Positions 1 to 7,300 of a stretch of DNA of 19,774 nt are shown piece by piece. The notes beneath the pieces were generated by a model. The model ran no database searches and was not told the DNA's origin. It worked only from the letters and a program-made list of their open reading frames with translations. The stretch lies in NCBI GenBank assembly GCA_902790885.1, contig CADATR010000014.1:1-19774 (forward strand), in the 5' to 3' direction. The translations under genes and the position numbers were made by a program. Within the stretch, counting starts at the first letter, position 1; every line of letters starts with the position of its first letter. Origin of the DNA: an uncultured Eubacteriales bacterium. Its GTDB lineage: Bacteria > Bacillota_A > Clostridia > Peptostreptococcales > Anaerovoracaceae.

Positions 1-301
1 GCGCCTCCGCGTATCTTATGCTGAGCGAATATGTGCCGTTTTTGGCGTAAGGGCTGATATCGCATACGGCTACTATCTTATTGCCGTTCTGTACAACTGA
101 CATGTCGAAGCGTGATGCGTTCTGTCCCCATATGGCGCAGCGGATCTGGCTCGAAGCATCCTTGAGCGTCAGATAGTAATGCTGGCCGCTTCTGCTGAGG
201 CCCGAAATTTCGCCCTCAACAGCAAGACCTCTGAGATTGAGGTCATCGCGCAGCTTCTTCGCTATGTATTCATTTACCTGGGTTACGCTTACCGGTTTCA
301 T
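1..301 (-). CDS. xseA: Exodeoxyribonuclease VII large subunit, N-terminal part (cut by window edge)
   Basis: XseA forms exonuclease VII with XseB and degrades single-stranded DNA in repair and recombination. About 100 codons are visible, from MKPVSVTQVNEYIAKKL onward. This is the N-terminal OB-fold (tRNA_anti-like) domain, with the family pattern of an early VEGEISGL segment (about residues 28-35), the HYYLTLKD strand (about 41-48) and the IRCAIW strand (about 53-58). The catalytic C-terminal domain lies outside the window. The ATG at 301 overlaps the TGA of the upstream Kae1-like gene as ATGA, and an AAAAGGA Shine-Dalgarno sits four bases before it, so the start is well supported. Translational coupling with the upstream gene is likely. 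In Clostridia xseB normally follows, beyond the left edge here. Confidence 0.93.
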   Translation of the reverse strand, partial: MKPVSVTQVNEYIAKKLRDDLNLRGLAVEGEISGLSRSGQHYYLTLKDASSQIRCAIWGQNASRFDMSVVQNGNKIVAVCDISPYAKNGTYSLSIRYAEA

Positions 302-1272
302 TGCATCCTTTTTGCTAAAATGGCTGTACCAACGGCGTTGTCTCCGGATAGCTCCGGCGCGCCGAAGTGTATGACTGCCTGAGTGTTACTTTCTGCTATG
401 GCACGGAATGTCCGGCTCGATGCCACTCCTCCTGCCATGTATATGTTATCAGCGTGATATTTTCCGCTCAGGTATTGCGCGGTGTCGATGAGGAGCTTTG
501 ACAGCGACATGAAAAGCTCAGCCGTGACTTCACTGACGGGCACATCCTTTGTGCCTTCAGCGTATCTCATCAGCCGTGTCTCTGCTCCCGAGAGATTGAA
601 ATACCCGTCATCATGCCTGAGCTTCGGAAGGACTCCGGTCTTCGGCGTCTTCATTGCACCGAAGCCTGTCTTTTCAAGCGCCTCATAAGCGATATCATCG
701 AGATATACACCGGACGGGAACTGCATCCCGAGCGCTGTCCCGAACCTGTCCAGCAGCTGGCCGGCGGAGATATCGCGTGTGCCTCCGACTATCTCCATGC
801 TGTAGCCTCTGTTATCCGGTCTGCACAGCAACGCCTCTGTCGTACCTCCGCTGAGATGAAAGAAGAGAGTATCGGATGCAGGCAGCTGTCCCCCGCTTTC
901 CATTACCGCGGCAGCATGCCCCTCCTGATGAGAAAAGAAGTGCAACGGTATCCTGAGCGCTGCGGCTATCTCTTTCGCGGCATTTACGCCTGCAAGAAAA
1001 CAAGGCATGTAAGAGCCTTCTATCCTCCTCGGCCTCTCGGAGACACCTACTGCCTTGATGCGTGCCGGATCAGCCGGCCCGAATATTTCTTCGATGTATC
1101 CTGGGAGCCTGTTGCTGTGCATGAAGAACGCTTCAGACTGCCTGAGCCCTCTTTTGCCTTCGGGCACATCCAGCAGAACTGCCTTCTGTGCAAGCACCCT
1201 GCTGTCCGCGTCGATGACCGCTACAGACGTCCTGTAATTCGAAGTGTCTATCCCGAGATACAGATCTTTCAT
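298..1272 (-). CDS. Kae1/TsaD-like paralog (peptidase M22 family), divergent
   Basis: This 324-residue protein belongs to the Kae1/TsaD/Qri7 ASKHA family. TsaD itself makes the threonylcarbamoyl modification t6A37 in tRNA, but this looks like the diverged clostridial paralog rather than TsaD. Visible features are an N-terminal GIDTSNYRTSVAV strand (8-19), the metal-site motif HQEGH (H115, H119), LSGGTTE (140-146), a phosphate/ribose region GGTRDISAGQLLDR (163-176), MAGGVASS (279-286) and SGDNAVGTA (309-317). The TsaD hallmarks SCDET near the N-terminus, GPG, and SGGHT are altered to SNYRT, SERPRR and SGGTT. I chose the ATG at 1272, one base after the nusB stop, because the family motif begins there. 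A start at 1338 would only add nusB-overlapping residues. The gene sits between nusB and xseA; its role is unknown. Confidence 0.88.
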   Translation of the reverse strand: MKDLYLGIDTSNYRTSVAVIDADSRVLAQKAVLLDVPEGKRGLRQSEAFFMHSNRLPGYIEEIFGPADPARIKAVGVSERPRRIEGSYMPCFLAGVNAAKEIAAALRIPLHFFSHQEGHAAAVMESGGQLPASDTLFFHLSGGTTEALLCRPDNRGYSMEIVGGTRDISAGQLLDRFGTALGMQFPSGVYLDDIAYEALEKTGFGAMKTPKTGVLPKLRHDDGYFNLSGAETRLMRYAEGTKDVPVSEVTAELFMSLSKLLIDTAQYLSGKYHADNIYMAGGVASSRTFRAIAESNTQAVIHFGAPELSGDNAVGTAILAKRMQ

Positions 1273-1273
1273 T

Positions 1274-1666
1274 TCAGATGCTGCGGGAGATCTTGCCGAG
1301 CACGGAATTGATGAAGGCGTAAGACCTGTCATCGCCATACTTCTTGGCGAGATTTACGGCTTCATTAATGGAGACGCTTTCAGGTATGCTGTCAACATAA
1401 AGCATCTCCGCGACAGCGGTCCTCAGTATCGCGAGATCGGTCTTCGCGATCCTTTCGATAGACCATTTATCGAGGTTTTTACTGATAACAGCGTCGATTT
1501 CTTCGTGATGATCCTGCACTGCGGCAAGAGTCTCGACAGCCTGCTTCTTTCCGGCAGCCCTGACGTTTTCATCGATGACGGACAGGTCGGCAACCTTGAA
1601 GTCATCCGTCATATCCATCTGATACACGAGCTGCATCGTTATTTCTCTTATATCTTCTCTTTTCAA
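1274..1666 (-). CDS. nusB: Transcription antitermination protein NusB
   Basis: NusB is an all-helical RNA-binding protein that pairs with NusE (ribosomal protein S10) on boxA RNA and prevents premature termination of rRNA transcription. The 130-residue length is normal. The N-terminal REITMQLVYQMD resembles the family's RxxAxQxLYQ helix, and the C-terminal half holds the family pattern SINEAVNLAKKYGDDRS followed by FINSVLGKI (about 97-126). The start is a TTG at 1666, fixed by the Shine-Dalgarno AAGGAGA four bases upstream and by a TTGA overlap with the stop of the Asp23 gene. The Kae1-like gene begins one base after the nusB stop, so the three genes are probably translationally coupled. Asp23-nusB adjacency is common in Firmicutes. 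Confidence 0.95.
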   Translation of the reverse strand: MKREDIREITMQLVYQMDMTDDFKVADLSVIDENVRAAGKKQAVETLAAVQDHHEEIDAVISKNLDKWSIERIAKTDLAILRTAVAEMLYVDSIPESVSINEAVNLAKKYGDDRSYAFINSVLGKISRSI

Positions 1667-1989
1667 TTTGTCTCCTTTTTATCCAGACCTTCAACGCGTA
1701 TATTTACTGCTTTAACGGTAAAATCAGTCTTTTCCTCGATATCCCTTTTGACTTTTGACTGGATGTCGTAGCAAAGCTGAGGAATATTGACGCCGAAATA
1801 AACTATGATATCGCAGTTGATAGTAAGCACGCCGTCGTCATAGGTGATCTTGATGCCGGGATCTTCCACATCCATGCCTATCGCTTTCTGGATGTTTTCG
1901 CTGAATCCGGGATCCGGGAATCTGCTTACGGAATCAAACGCGAATATGTCCTTTTCGATCATTTCCCTGAGATCAACAGAATCACTCAT
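1663..1989 (-). CDS. Asp23/Gls24 family envelope-associated protein
   Basis: The family is named after staphylococcal alkaline shock protein 23 and enterococcal Gls24, cytoplasmic proteins associated with the envelope and with stress. This 108-residue copy has the family's core: a strand-rich segment GVLTINCDIIVYFGVNIPQL (about 53-72), then a helix with IQSKVKRDIEEKTDF and the closing strand VKAVNIRVEGL. There is no signal peptide or membrane segment. The ATG at 1989 overlaps the end of the CNNM-like gene by eight bases (ATGAGTGA), with GAGAGGAA upstream as Shine-Dalgarno. Its stop overlaps the nusB TTG. The position upstream of nusB is typical of Firmicutes (YqhY-like). The family assignment is firm; the exact role of this short paralog is not known. 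Confidence 0.88.
   Translation of the reverse strand: MSDSVDLREMIEKDIFAFDSVSRFPDPGFSENIQKAIGMDVEDPGIKITYDDGVLTINCDIIVYFGVNIPQLCYDIQSKVKRDIEEKTDFTVKAVNIRVEGLDKKETN
1671..1677 (-). promoter_or_regulatory. Ribosome binding site that decides the TTG start of nusB
   Basis: The sequence AAGGAGA lies four bases (CAAA) before TTG at 1666, inside the 3' end of the Asp23 gene. The next in-frame ATG (Met11) is 30 bases further on, inside the conserved first helix, so TTG is the better start. Confidence 0.8.
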
Positions 1990-3331
1990 CGGAGCTTTCC
2001 TCTCTCTCCACTTTTTCTATGCGGATCTTTACTATCCTGCGGTCTTTGACTGACAGTATAGTAAAGTCGTGATCTTCGTAAGATATAGGCTTATATTTGA
2101 CTTTCTCCCTCGGGATCTCGCCCATGAGGTCTATGATAAAGCCTCCTATGGTCTCGCTTGTTTCGGATTCAAGCTCAACACCTGTCTCCTCCTCGAGATC
2201 ATCGAGGTAAACGTTGCCGTCTACGATAAATGTAGTATCGTTAACACGCTCTATAACGCGGTCTTCCTCGTCGAATTCGTCATCTATGTCGCCTACTATC
2301 TGCTCGATTATGTCCTCAACGGATACGATACCGCTGAATCCTCCGTATTCATCGATAAGTATGGCAAGATGCTGCTTCTCTATCTGAAGCTCTCTGAAGA
2401 GAGAATCTATGTTCTTGGTTTCAGGCACAAAGTACGCCGGTCTGAGCAGCTTCTTTATATCGACATTGTCGAAGCCCTTCTTTGTGGCGTTGTAAAGGTA
2501 ATCCTTGATATGCAGTATACCCACGATATTGTCCGGGTCGCCTTTATATACCGGGATACGTGAGTGAGTGAGCTCCATGAGCTCCTCAAAATACTCGCTT
2601 CTGTCGTCATCAAGGTCGAACATGAATACATCCGTTCGCGGAGTCATGATCTCATACGCGAGAAGGTCGTCAAACTCGAATATCGAGTCGATCATCTTGC
2701 GGCCCTCTTCCTTGATCTCACCGGACTCCTGCCCTCTGGCAAGCATGGACATGACCTTGTCTTCGGAGAAGTATGAATCGTCTACATCCACTTTCTTACC
2801 CATGATGCGGAGCACCAGGTTGGCTATGCCCCTGCAGACCCACACTACAGGCAGTGTGATTATATATATGAACTTCTGAAATCCTATGAGACCCACGCCG
2901 GCGGACTCGCTTGACTGTGCGGCGAGCTTCTTCGGAAGGATGTCCGAAAAAGCTGTGAAGATCATGTAGAAGCCGAAGTTGCACAGCAGGAGCACCAGTA
3001 TGCCTAATCCGTCCTTATAGAAGCCGAAACCGTCTGACTGAGCGTTTCTGAGGTCGATCACAAACAAAAGCGCGTTGAACAGAACGAAGCAGATGATGAT
3101 GCTCAGATAACTTGCAGCGTGGTCGGCATAGTGATACTTTGATGGCTTTGACAGGAATTCAGTAACGGTCTGAAGTTTTTTGTTTTCAGGCTCGTCTTCG
3201 AGTCTTTCCTTGATAACAGTGCGGTCTATGTAGTCAAGCGCGCGTTTGCACGCTACCACAAGGCCGTTGAAGATCATGATCAGAATGATCGGTATCAGAA
3301 ACAAATAAGAGGGTAAACTGCCGTCTTCCAT
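1982..3331 (-). CDS. CNNM/CorC-HlyC family membrane protein with CBS pair
   Basis: This 449-residue protein is of the type often annotated as hemolysin or magnesium/cobalt efflux protein CorC, now grouped with CNNM Mg2+ transporters. Domain order is a DUF21-type membrane region with hydrophobic segments at about 7-27, 74-93, 108-127 and 148-175, an acidic linker (about 180-215), two CBS domains (from EIMTPRTDV at 227-235, and a second around 290-350 ending IDEYGGFSGIVSVEDIIEQIVGDI), and a C-terminal CorC/HlyC transporter-associated domain (about 360-440). A likely role is Mg2+ or other divalent cation export, with nucleotide sensing by the CBS pair; this follows from the family, not from anything specific here. 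The ATG at 3331 has TAAGGAG six bases upstream, and that TAA is also the stop of the U32 gene. Confidence 0.92.
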   Translation of the reverse strand: MEDGSLPSYLFLIPIILIMIFNGLVVACKRALDYIDRTVIKERLEDEPENKKLQTVTEFLSKPSKYHYADHAASYLSIIICFVLFNALLFVIDLRNAQSDGFGFYKDGLGILVLLLCNFGFYMIFTAFSDILPKKLAAQSSESAGVGLIGFQKFIYIITLPVVWVCRGIANLVLRIMGKKVDVDDSYFSEDKVMSMLARGQESGEIKEEGRKMIDSIFEFDDLLAYEIMTPRTDVFMFDLDDDRSEYFEELMELTHSRIPVYKGDPDNIVGILHIKDYLYNATKKGFDNVDIKKLLRPAYFVPETKNIDSLFRELQIEKQHLAILIDEYGGFSGIVSVEDIIEQIVGDIDDEFDEEDRVIERVNDTTFIVDGNVYLDDLEEETGVELESETSETIGGFIIDLMGEIPREKVKYKPISYEDHDFTILSVKDRRIVKIRIEKVEREESSDE

Positions 3332-3341
3332 ATATTTCTCC

Positions 3342-4580
3342 TTACTTCTTCTTGCGCATTATAAAGCCTTCCTCAGGCGTCCTTTCAAATCTTATGCGCA
3401 GTATCTGCTGCGGGTGAGGCGCGCTCTCTATAGCGCTGCCCTCCTCGTCGTACATTTCGCGGATGGTCTCTTCGTAGTATGGTGTATACGGGCCGAATAT
3501 CTCTACGGTATCGCCGACAGAGAATTTGTTTCTCTGCTCGACCGTTGTAAGTCCGGTTTCGCTGTCGGTCTCCCTTACGAGGCCTATGAACGAGTAATCC
3601 CTTATATAATCGCTGGTTATGTAATTCTGGTCTTTGTCTGTAGGCTTGTTGAAGTAGAAACCATGTGTGAATTCACGGTGGCTCGCCTTGCAGAGCTCAT
3701 CGTAATACTTCGGGTCAAACCTGTAGTTTTCAGGATCTCTGAGATAGTCGTCAATAGCAGCCCTGTAGGCTGTGACAACTGTTGCCACATAGTACATGGA
3801 CTTCATGCGGCCTTCTATCTTGAGCGAATAGACGCCTGCTTCCGCCAGTTCAGGTATGTGGTCTATCATGCAGAGATCGCGCGAGTTGAGTATGTAGCTG
3901 CCGTAGGCATCTTCCTCGATCGGGTAATACTGACCGGGCCGCTGCTCCTCCACCAGCGCGTACTTCCATCTGCACGGGTGAGTGCAGGCTCCGCGGTTGG
4001 CGTCCCTGCCGGCCATGAAGTTGCTGAGAAGGCATCTTCCGGAATAAGAGATGCACATCGCTCCGTGAACGAAGGATTCGATCTCAATGTCTTCAGGCAG
4101 CTCGGCCCTCATCATCCTGATCTCTTCAAGGCTCATCTCGCGGGCGCAGACTATCCTCTTTACTCCCTGGGATGCCCAGAAACGGGCGGTCAGATAGTTT
4201 GTGGTATTTGCCTGTGTCGAAAGATGTATCTCAGCGTCAGGTATCTGCTCTTTTATGAGCCCCATAACGCCCGGATCCGACACGAGAAACGCGTCGACGG
4301 GAATGTGCCTGATCTTGCCGATATAGTCCCTCAGAGGCGAAATATCGCCGTTGTGAGGGTATATGTTGATGGTCATATAGCCCTTGGCATCGTTGGCATG
4401 GAGCCAGTCCATCGCTTCTTCGATCTCGGGCACAGTAAAATTGCCGGCTCCGGCCCTGAGGCTGAACATCTCGCCGCCGAAATAGACGGCGTCAGCTCCG
4501 AACCTGACGGCAGTTTTCAGTTTTTCCATGTCCCCTGCAGGGGCAAGTAATTCAAGTTTTGGTTTATTATCTTTATTCAT
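3342..4580 (-). CDS. trhP: U32 family tRNA uridine 5-hydroxylase (TrhP-like)
   Basis: U32 proteins were once called collagenases. YegQ/TrhP and the Bacillus pair YrrN/YrrO hydroxylate wobble uridine 34 of tRNA to ho5U, using prephenate and an Fe-S cluster. This 412-residue protein starts with the family signature LELLAPAGDMEKLKTAV (8-24), followed by the TIM-barrel strand GADAVYFGG. It carries the U32 signature from E168 to S186 with C176 and C183. Further cysteines C199, C203 and C237 are candidates for the remaining cluster ligands. The C-terminal part (about 330-400) is a small beta domain. Length and order fit YrrO (TrhP2). A separate YrrN-like gene is absent here. The ATG at 4580 overlaps the end of trmR by eight bases (ATGAATAA), and the two genes form one modification module. 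Confidence 0.88.
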   Translation of the reverse strand: MNKDNKPKLELLAPAGDMEKLKTAVRFGADAVYFGGEMFSLRAGAGNFTVPEIEEAMDWLHANDAKGYMTINIYPHNGDISPLRDYIGKIRHIPVDAFLVSDPGVMGLIKEQIPDAEIHLSTQANTTNYLTARFWASQGVKRIVCAREMSLEEIRMMRAELPEDIEIESFVHGAMCISYSGRCLLSNFMAGRDANRGACTHPCRWKYALVEEQRPGQYYPIEEDAYGSYILNSRDLCMIDHIPELAEAGVYSLKIEGRMKSMYYVATVVTAYRAAIDDYLRDPENYRFDPKYYDELCKASHREFTHGFYFNKPTDKDQNYITSDYIRDYSFIGLVRETDSETGLTTVEQRNKFSVGDTVEIFGPYTPYYEETIREMYDEEGSAIESAPHPQQILRIRFERTPEEGFIMRKKK

Positions 4581-5250
4581 GTATAAATCTTATTATTGCA
4601 AGCCCGTCAGCGCCTGTAAGCAGTGTCACCTCAAGATCATCGCGCTGCCTTATGTCTTCGAGGAACTTCTTCATGTATTTGATGCTCGTTCTGTGGCGCT
4701 TCGCGTCCTTTCCTTCCGCTTCGACTATCCAGCCGCTGAGAAGGATGTTGTCGCATACTATGAGCGCGTCTTCAGTGCATATCTTTTCGGCAGCGTCAAA
4801 GAATTCCCTGTAATGGCTCTTTGCCGCGTCAATGAATACGAAATCGAATTTTTCGGACTCATCAGCGCCTGAAAGCCCGGAAACAAGTCCGTCCAGGATC
4901 TCAGCGGCGTCACCGGTGCGGAGATCGATGCGCCTGCCCTCTTCTCTTGACGAGAATGCAGCCTTTGCGGCTTCTATCATAACGGGATTGCGTTCAATGG
5001 TCGTTATAAACGCATCGGGAAGCTTCTTCGCGAAAAACAGCGATGAATATCCGTAAGCAGTCCCTATCTCAAGTATCCTTGAAGGATGAGTGAGACCGAT
5101 CAGAAGACCGAGTATCTCTTCTGTTTCCGTAAAGATAAGCGGAACGTCCGCTTCCTCGTTGGACCGCCTCAGCTCAGCAAGATCTTCATCGACAGCCCTG
5201 TGATGGCTGTCAACGAATTCCTTGAAAGGAATATCCCTTACGTACTTCAT
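4573..5250 (-). CDS. trmR: tRNA 5-hydroxyuridine O-methyltransferase (TrmR, YrrM-like)
   Basis: TrmR methylates ho5U34 in tRNA to mo5U using S-adenosylmethionine, directly after the U32 hydroxylase encoded by the next gene. The 225-residue protein is a class I, catechol-O-methyltransferase-type enzyme. Motif I is ILEIGTAYGYSS (59-70), an acidic residue follows in TTIERNP (83-89), and the divalent-metal residues expected for this family are D141 (in FDFVFIDAAKSHY), D167 and N168 (in CDNIL). The order mltG-trmR-U32 matches yrrL-yrrM-yrrN/O of Bacillus subtilis, and this favours TrmR over a caffeoyl-CoA or small-molecule methyltransferase. The ATG at 5250 overlaps the mltG stop as ATGA, with AAGGCGG upstream. 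Confidence 0.88.
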   Translation of the reverse strand: MKYVRDIPFKEFVDSHHRAVDEDLAELRRSNEEADVPLIFTETEEILGLLIGLTHPSRILEIGTAYGYSSLFFAKKLPDAFITTIERNPVMIEAAKAAFSSREEGRRIDLRTGDAAEILDGLVSGLSGADESEKFDFVFIDAAKSHYREFFDAAEKICTEDALIVCDNILLSGWIVEAEGKDAKRHRTSIKYMKKFLEDIRQRDDLEVTLLTGADGLAIIRFIHE

Positions 5251-6290
5251 TCGCTGCCGCCTTCACTTTCAGCCGCTTCTTCAGTTTCTTTGTTTTCTTC
5301 TGTCTCTTCAGAAGCTTCAGCTTCTTCGGCTGCTTCCTTCACGGCTTTTTCGTATTCCTCGAGCCACGCTTCATACTCTTCATCGTCAGCGGTGAATCTG
5401 TGTGTTCCGTTGAGGGAGCTGTCCAGAACGTAATGCGTGTATTCATGCTCTTCCGGATAAAGAGCAGCCATTATGGACTCAGGTGACGGTGAGCACAGCG
5501 GTTTATCAGGAAGTTCATCGATGCTGATGAGTTCCATGTTGATCTGATTGTGTATCACTCCCGAAATCGTGGCTCTCTCCTTATCGACAGAAGTCTCCTT
5601 CTCGATCATGGATGCCATGACAAGCAGCTGTCTTGTGGTGATGCCGAGCTCGTCTGCCCTGGCGATACAGTCTTCATTATAGAAGTTGTTGAACGCGTCG
5701 AGCATCATGATGATCATCATAGATTCATCAGCATCCGCGGAAAGAGTGTATTCGCCAGGCAGCAAAAAACCTTCGATGAGATCGGAGCCCGTCAGTCCCT
5801 CCGGATTTTCTCCGAGCACCTCGAGCTGCGCCAGATCCGGTGAAGCGGCAGCCTTGAGGAACTCATCCCTGTCCGCAAGGCCGTCTCTGTCGAGCGCGGC
5901 GGCAAGCTGCTTTATGGTATAGCCTGCCGGTACGGTGAATCCCTTTGAAGTTGTAAGACCGCTCTGCAGCGTTTTGAGTATGCTGAAAGAATCCATCGAT
6001 GGAGAGATGTAATACGTGCCCGGCTTGAAATCTCCGGCAAATGTAAGCTTGCCGAGAGTCTCAAAACGCGAGGCGCTCCTGATGAATTTCTGCTCATCAA
6101 GATGCTCAGCGATTTCGCTGAGGCCTTCACCTTCTTCAACGACAAAATCCGCGTAGGTCGTACGCGTTCTGTCGTAAGGTTTTGACATCATGGAAACAGA
6201 CCAAAGGAAAACAGCAGATAGTATTATCAGTGCCGTGATGATCCTCAGAGGCCTGCGAAAACGCTTGATGCTCCCGGAGTCTTCTTTCAA
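5247..6290 (-). CDS. mltG: MltG-like endolytic transglycosylase, shortened core and acidic tail
   Basis: MltG (YceG) is a membrane-anchored endolytic murein transglycosylase thought to set glycan strand length near the synthesis machinery. The 347-residue protein has one N-terminal membrane segment (about 14-35), a LysM-like subdomain (about 47-115) and the catalytic motif VMASMIEKET (224-233, likely catalytic E230). After GVIHNQINMEL the usual conserved stretch with DPT and YNTY is missing. The protein goes straight to ELPDKPLCSPSPESIMAALYP (259-279), the counterpart of the usual GLPPGPI.NPG segment. Residues from about 303 to 347 are glutamate/alanine-rich and probably disordered. The start is TTG at 6290, supported by AGGAGA five bases before it. 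Overlap with trmR and synteny to yrrL support the call; activity is less certain because of the missing segment. Confidence 0.85.
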   Translation of the reverse strand: MKEDSGSIKRFRRPLRIITALIILSAVFLWSVSMMSKPYDRTRTTYADFVVEEGEGLSEIAEHLDEQKFIRSASRFETLGKLTFAGDFKPGTYYISPSMDSFSILKTLQSGLTTSKGFTVPAGYTIKQLAAALDRDGLADRDEFLKAAASPDLAQLEVLGENPEGLTGSDLIEGFLLPGEYTLSADADESMMIIMMLDAFNNFYNEDCIARADELGITTRQLLVMASMIEKETSVDKERATISGVIHNQINMELISIDELPDKPLCSPSPESIMAALYPEEHEYTHYVLDSSLNGTHRFTADDEEYEAWLEEYEKAVKEAAEEAEASEETEENKETEEAAESEGGSE

Positions 6291-6295
6291 GTTGA

Positions 6296-6301
6296 TCTCC
6301 T
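6296..6301 (-). promoter_or_regulatory. Ribosome binding site that decides the TTG start of mltG
   Basis: AGGAGA lies five bases (TCAAC) before TTG at 6290 and overlaps the TAG stop of efp (TAGGAGA). No ATG follows in frame until Met34, after the membrane segment, so TTG is the credible start. Confidence 0.8.
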
Positions 6302-6860
6302 ATTTGGATCTGCCGAGATATTCTCCCGATCTTGTGTCGATCTGGATCCTCTCACCTTCATTGATGAAGATAGGGACCTGAATAACAGCGCCTGTCTCAA
6401 CTGTGGCAGCCTTTGTAACGTTGGTTGCTGTATCGCCCTTTACGCCAGGCTCAGTCTCAACTACTTCGAGGTCTACGAAGTTAGGAGCTTCTACTGTGAA
6501 AGCGTTGTCCTTGTAGAATTTTACTGTAGCGACATCATTCTCGCGGATATACTTGATGGCATCCTCAACCAGCTCATAAGTCAGAGGGACCTGATCATAA
6601 GTCTCCTGATCCATGAAGTAGTAGAGCTCTCCGTCATTGTATAGATACTGCATCTGCTTTGTCTCGATGTGTGCCTTAGGGAACTTGTCGTTAGGGTTGA
6701 AAGCTTCCTCGCGTGTAGCGCCTGTGAGGATGTTTCTGTACTTTGTTCTGACGAAAGCAGCGCCCTTGCCCGGCTTTACGTGCTGGAAATCGAGAACAAC
6801 ATGCGGTTCGCCGTTCATCTCAAAAGTAATACCTTTTCTGAAGTCACTTGCATATACCAT
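6300..6860 (-). CDS. efp: Translation elongation factor P
   Basis: EF-P binds between the P and E sites of the ribosome and speeds peptide bond formation at polyproline stretches. The 186-residue length is typical. Three beta domains are visible: KOW-like (about 1-62) with the tip loop KPGKGAAF, whose K32 is the residue modified in many bacteria (5-aminopentanol in Bacillus); a central OB domain (about 65-126); and a C-terminal OB domain with the family signature near 150-165 ([13 protein letters not shown]) ending [13 protein letters not shown]. The ATG at 6860 has AAAGGAG eight bases upstream. It is the first gene after a 95-base gap that holds a good promoter, so it probably starts its own transcript as well as receiving read-through from upstream. 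Confidence 0.97.
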   Translation of the reverse strand: MVYASDFRKGITFEMNGEPHVVLDFQHVKPGKGAAFVRTKYRNILTGATREEAFNPNDKFPKAHIETKQMQYLYNDGELYYFMDQETYDQVPLTYELVEDAIKYIRENDVATVKFYKDNAFTVEAPNFVDLEVVETEPGVKGDTATNVTKAATVETGAVIQVPIFINEGERIQIDTRSGEYLGRSK

Positions 6861-6892
6861 TGGTGTTTCTCCTTTATTTGAATTATCGATTA

Positions 6893-6922
6893 ATTATAAA
6901 CTTTTTTTACGGGCAGAAACAA
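6893..6922 (-). promoter_or_regulatory. Predicted sigma-A promoter upstream of efp
   Basis: On the minus strand a -35 TTGTTT (6917-6922) and a perfect -10 TATAAT (6893-6898) are separated by 18 bases that include an A7 tract. The expected transcription start is about 25-30 bases before the efp ATG, leaving room for the AAAGGAG ribosome binding site. It is the only promoter-like pair I could recognise in the window. Not tested. Confidence 0.6.
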
Positions 6923-6955
6923 CATCTATTCCGCTGTACTTTCCGTGATGCAGCT

Positions 6956-7285
6956 TTACTGCACTGCCATCGCCTCTCCTATGATGCTGAACACATCGTT
7001 CATCATAAGGGAGAACGCGCCCTGAGCCTGAAGATATCTTGCGGCGAGCGGCTTTGTTGCAGCCATTGTGCTGAGGCTCTGGAATCTCTGGAAGACATCC
7101 TTGTCAGGAGCCTGGCCCGTAAACTGCGCTGCCTGAAGCTGCATCTGGAGCTCCTGAAGCTCCTTGAGCATCTCCGAGCATTCCTTATCGTTGTCAACTT
7201 CGATCCTTACCTTGTCGAATTCCTTGAACTCGTTGGATTCCTTTATTGCTCTCGCAAGGCTGTGAGCCTCGTCATATACATTCAT
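6956..7285 (-). CDS. YlbF/YmcA family protein
   Basis: YlbF and YmcA (RicF, RicA) form with YaaT a complex that guides RNase Y-dependent mRNA processing in Bacillus subtilis, and affects biofilm, competence and sporulation. This 109-residue protein is helical throughout: MNVYDEAHSLARAIKESNEFKEF has the family opening (two helices ending in a short acidic residue run), followed by a long amphipathic helix (about 33-55) and the C-terminal helix LAARYLQAQGAFSLMMNDVFSIIG (about 80-103). A single cysteine (C35) is seen, so there is no obvious Fe-S motif. The ATG at 7285 has a strong GGAGGT ribosome binding site. It begins 15 bases after the RNase J gene. Which of the YlbF/YmcA/YheA subfamilies it belongs to cannot be told by eye. 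Confidence 0.8.
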   Translation of the reverse strand: MNVYDEAHSLARAIKESNEFKEFDKVRIEVDNDKECSEMLKELQELQMQLQAAQFTGQAPDKDVFQRFQSLSTMAATKPLAARYLQAQGAFSLMMNDVFSIIGEAMAVQ

Positions 7286-7300
7286 TATCTGTTACCTCCA

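Noticed and set aside
1273..1338. Longer N-terminus of the Kae1-like protein starting at 1338
   Set aside because: The extra 22 residues overlap nusB coding sequence and do not resemble the family. The ATG at 1272 matches the conserved start.
3414..4550. Long plus-strand open frame of 378 codons over the U32 gene
   Set aside because: It lies antisense to a gene with clear family motifs. Its own translation shows no recognisable domain.
6925..6955. Terminator after the YlbF gene
   Set aside because: Only a four-base GCTG/CAGC pairing exists, and no T-run follows on the minus strand.
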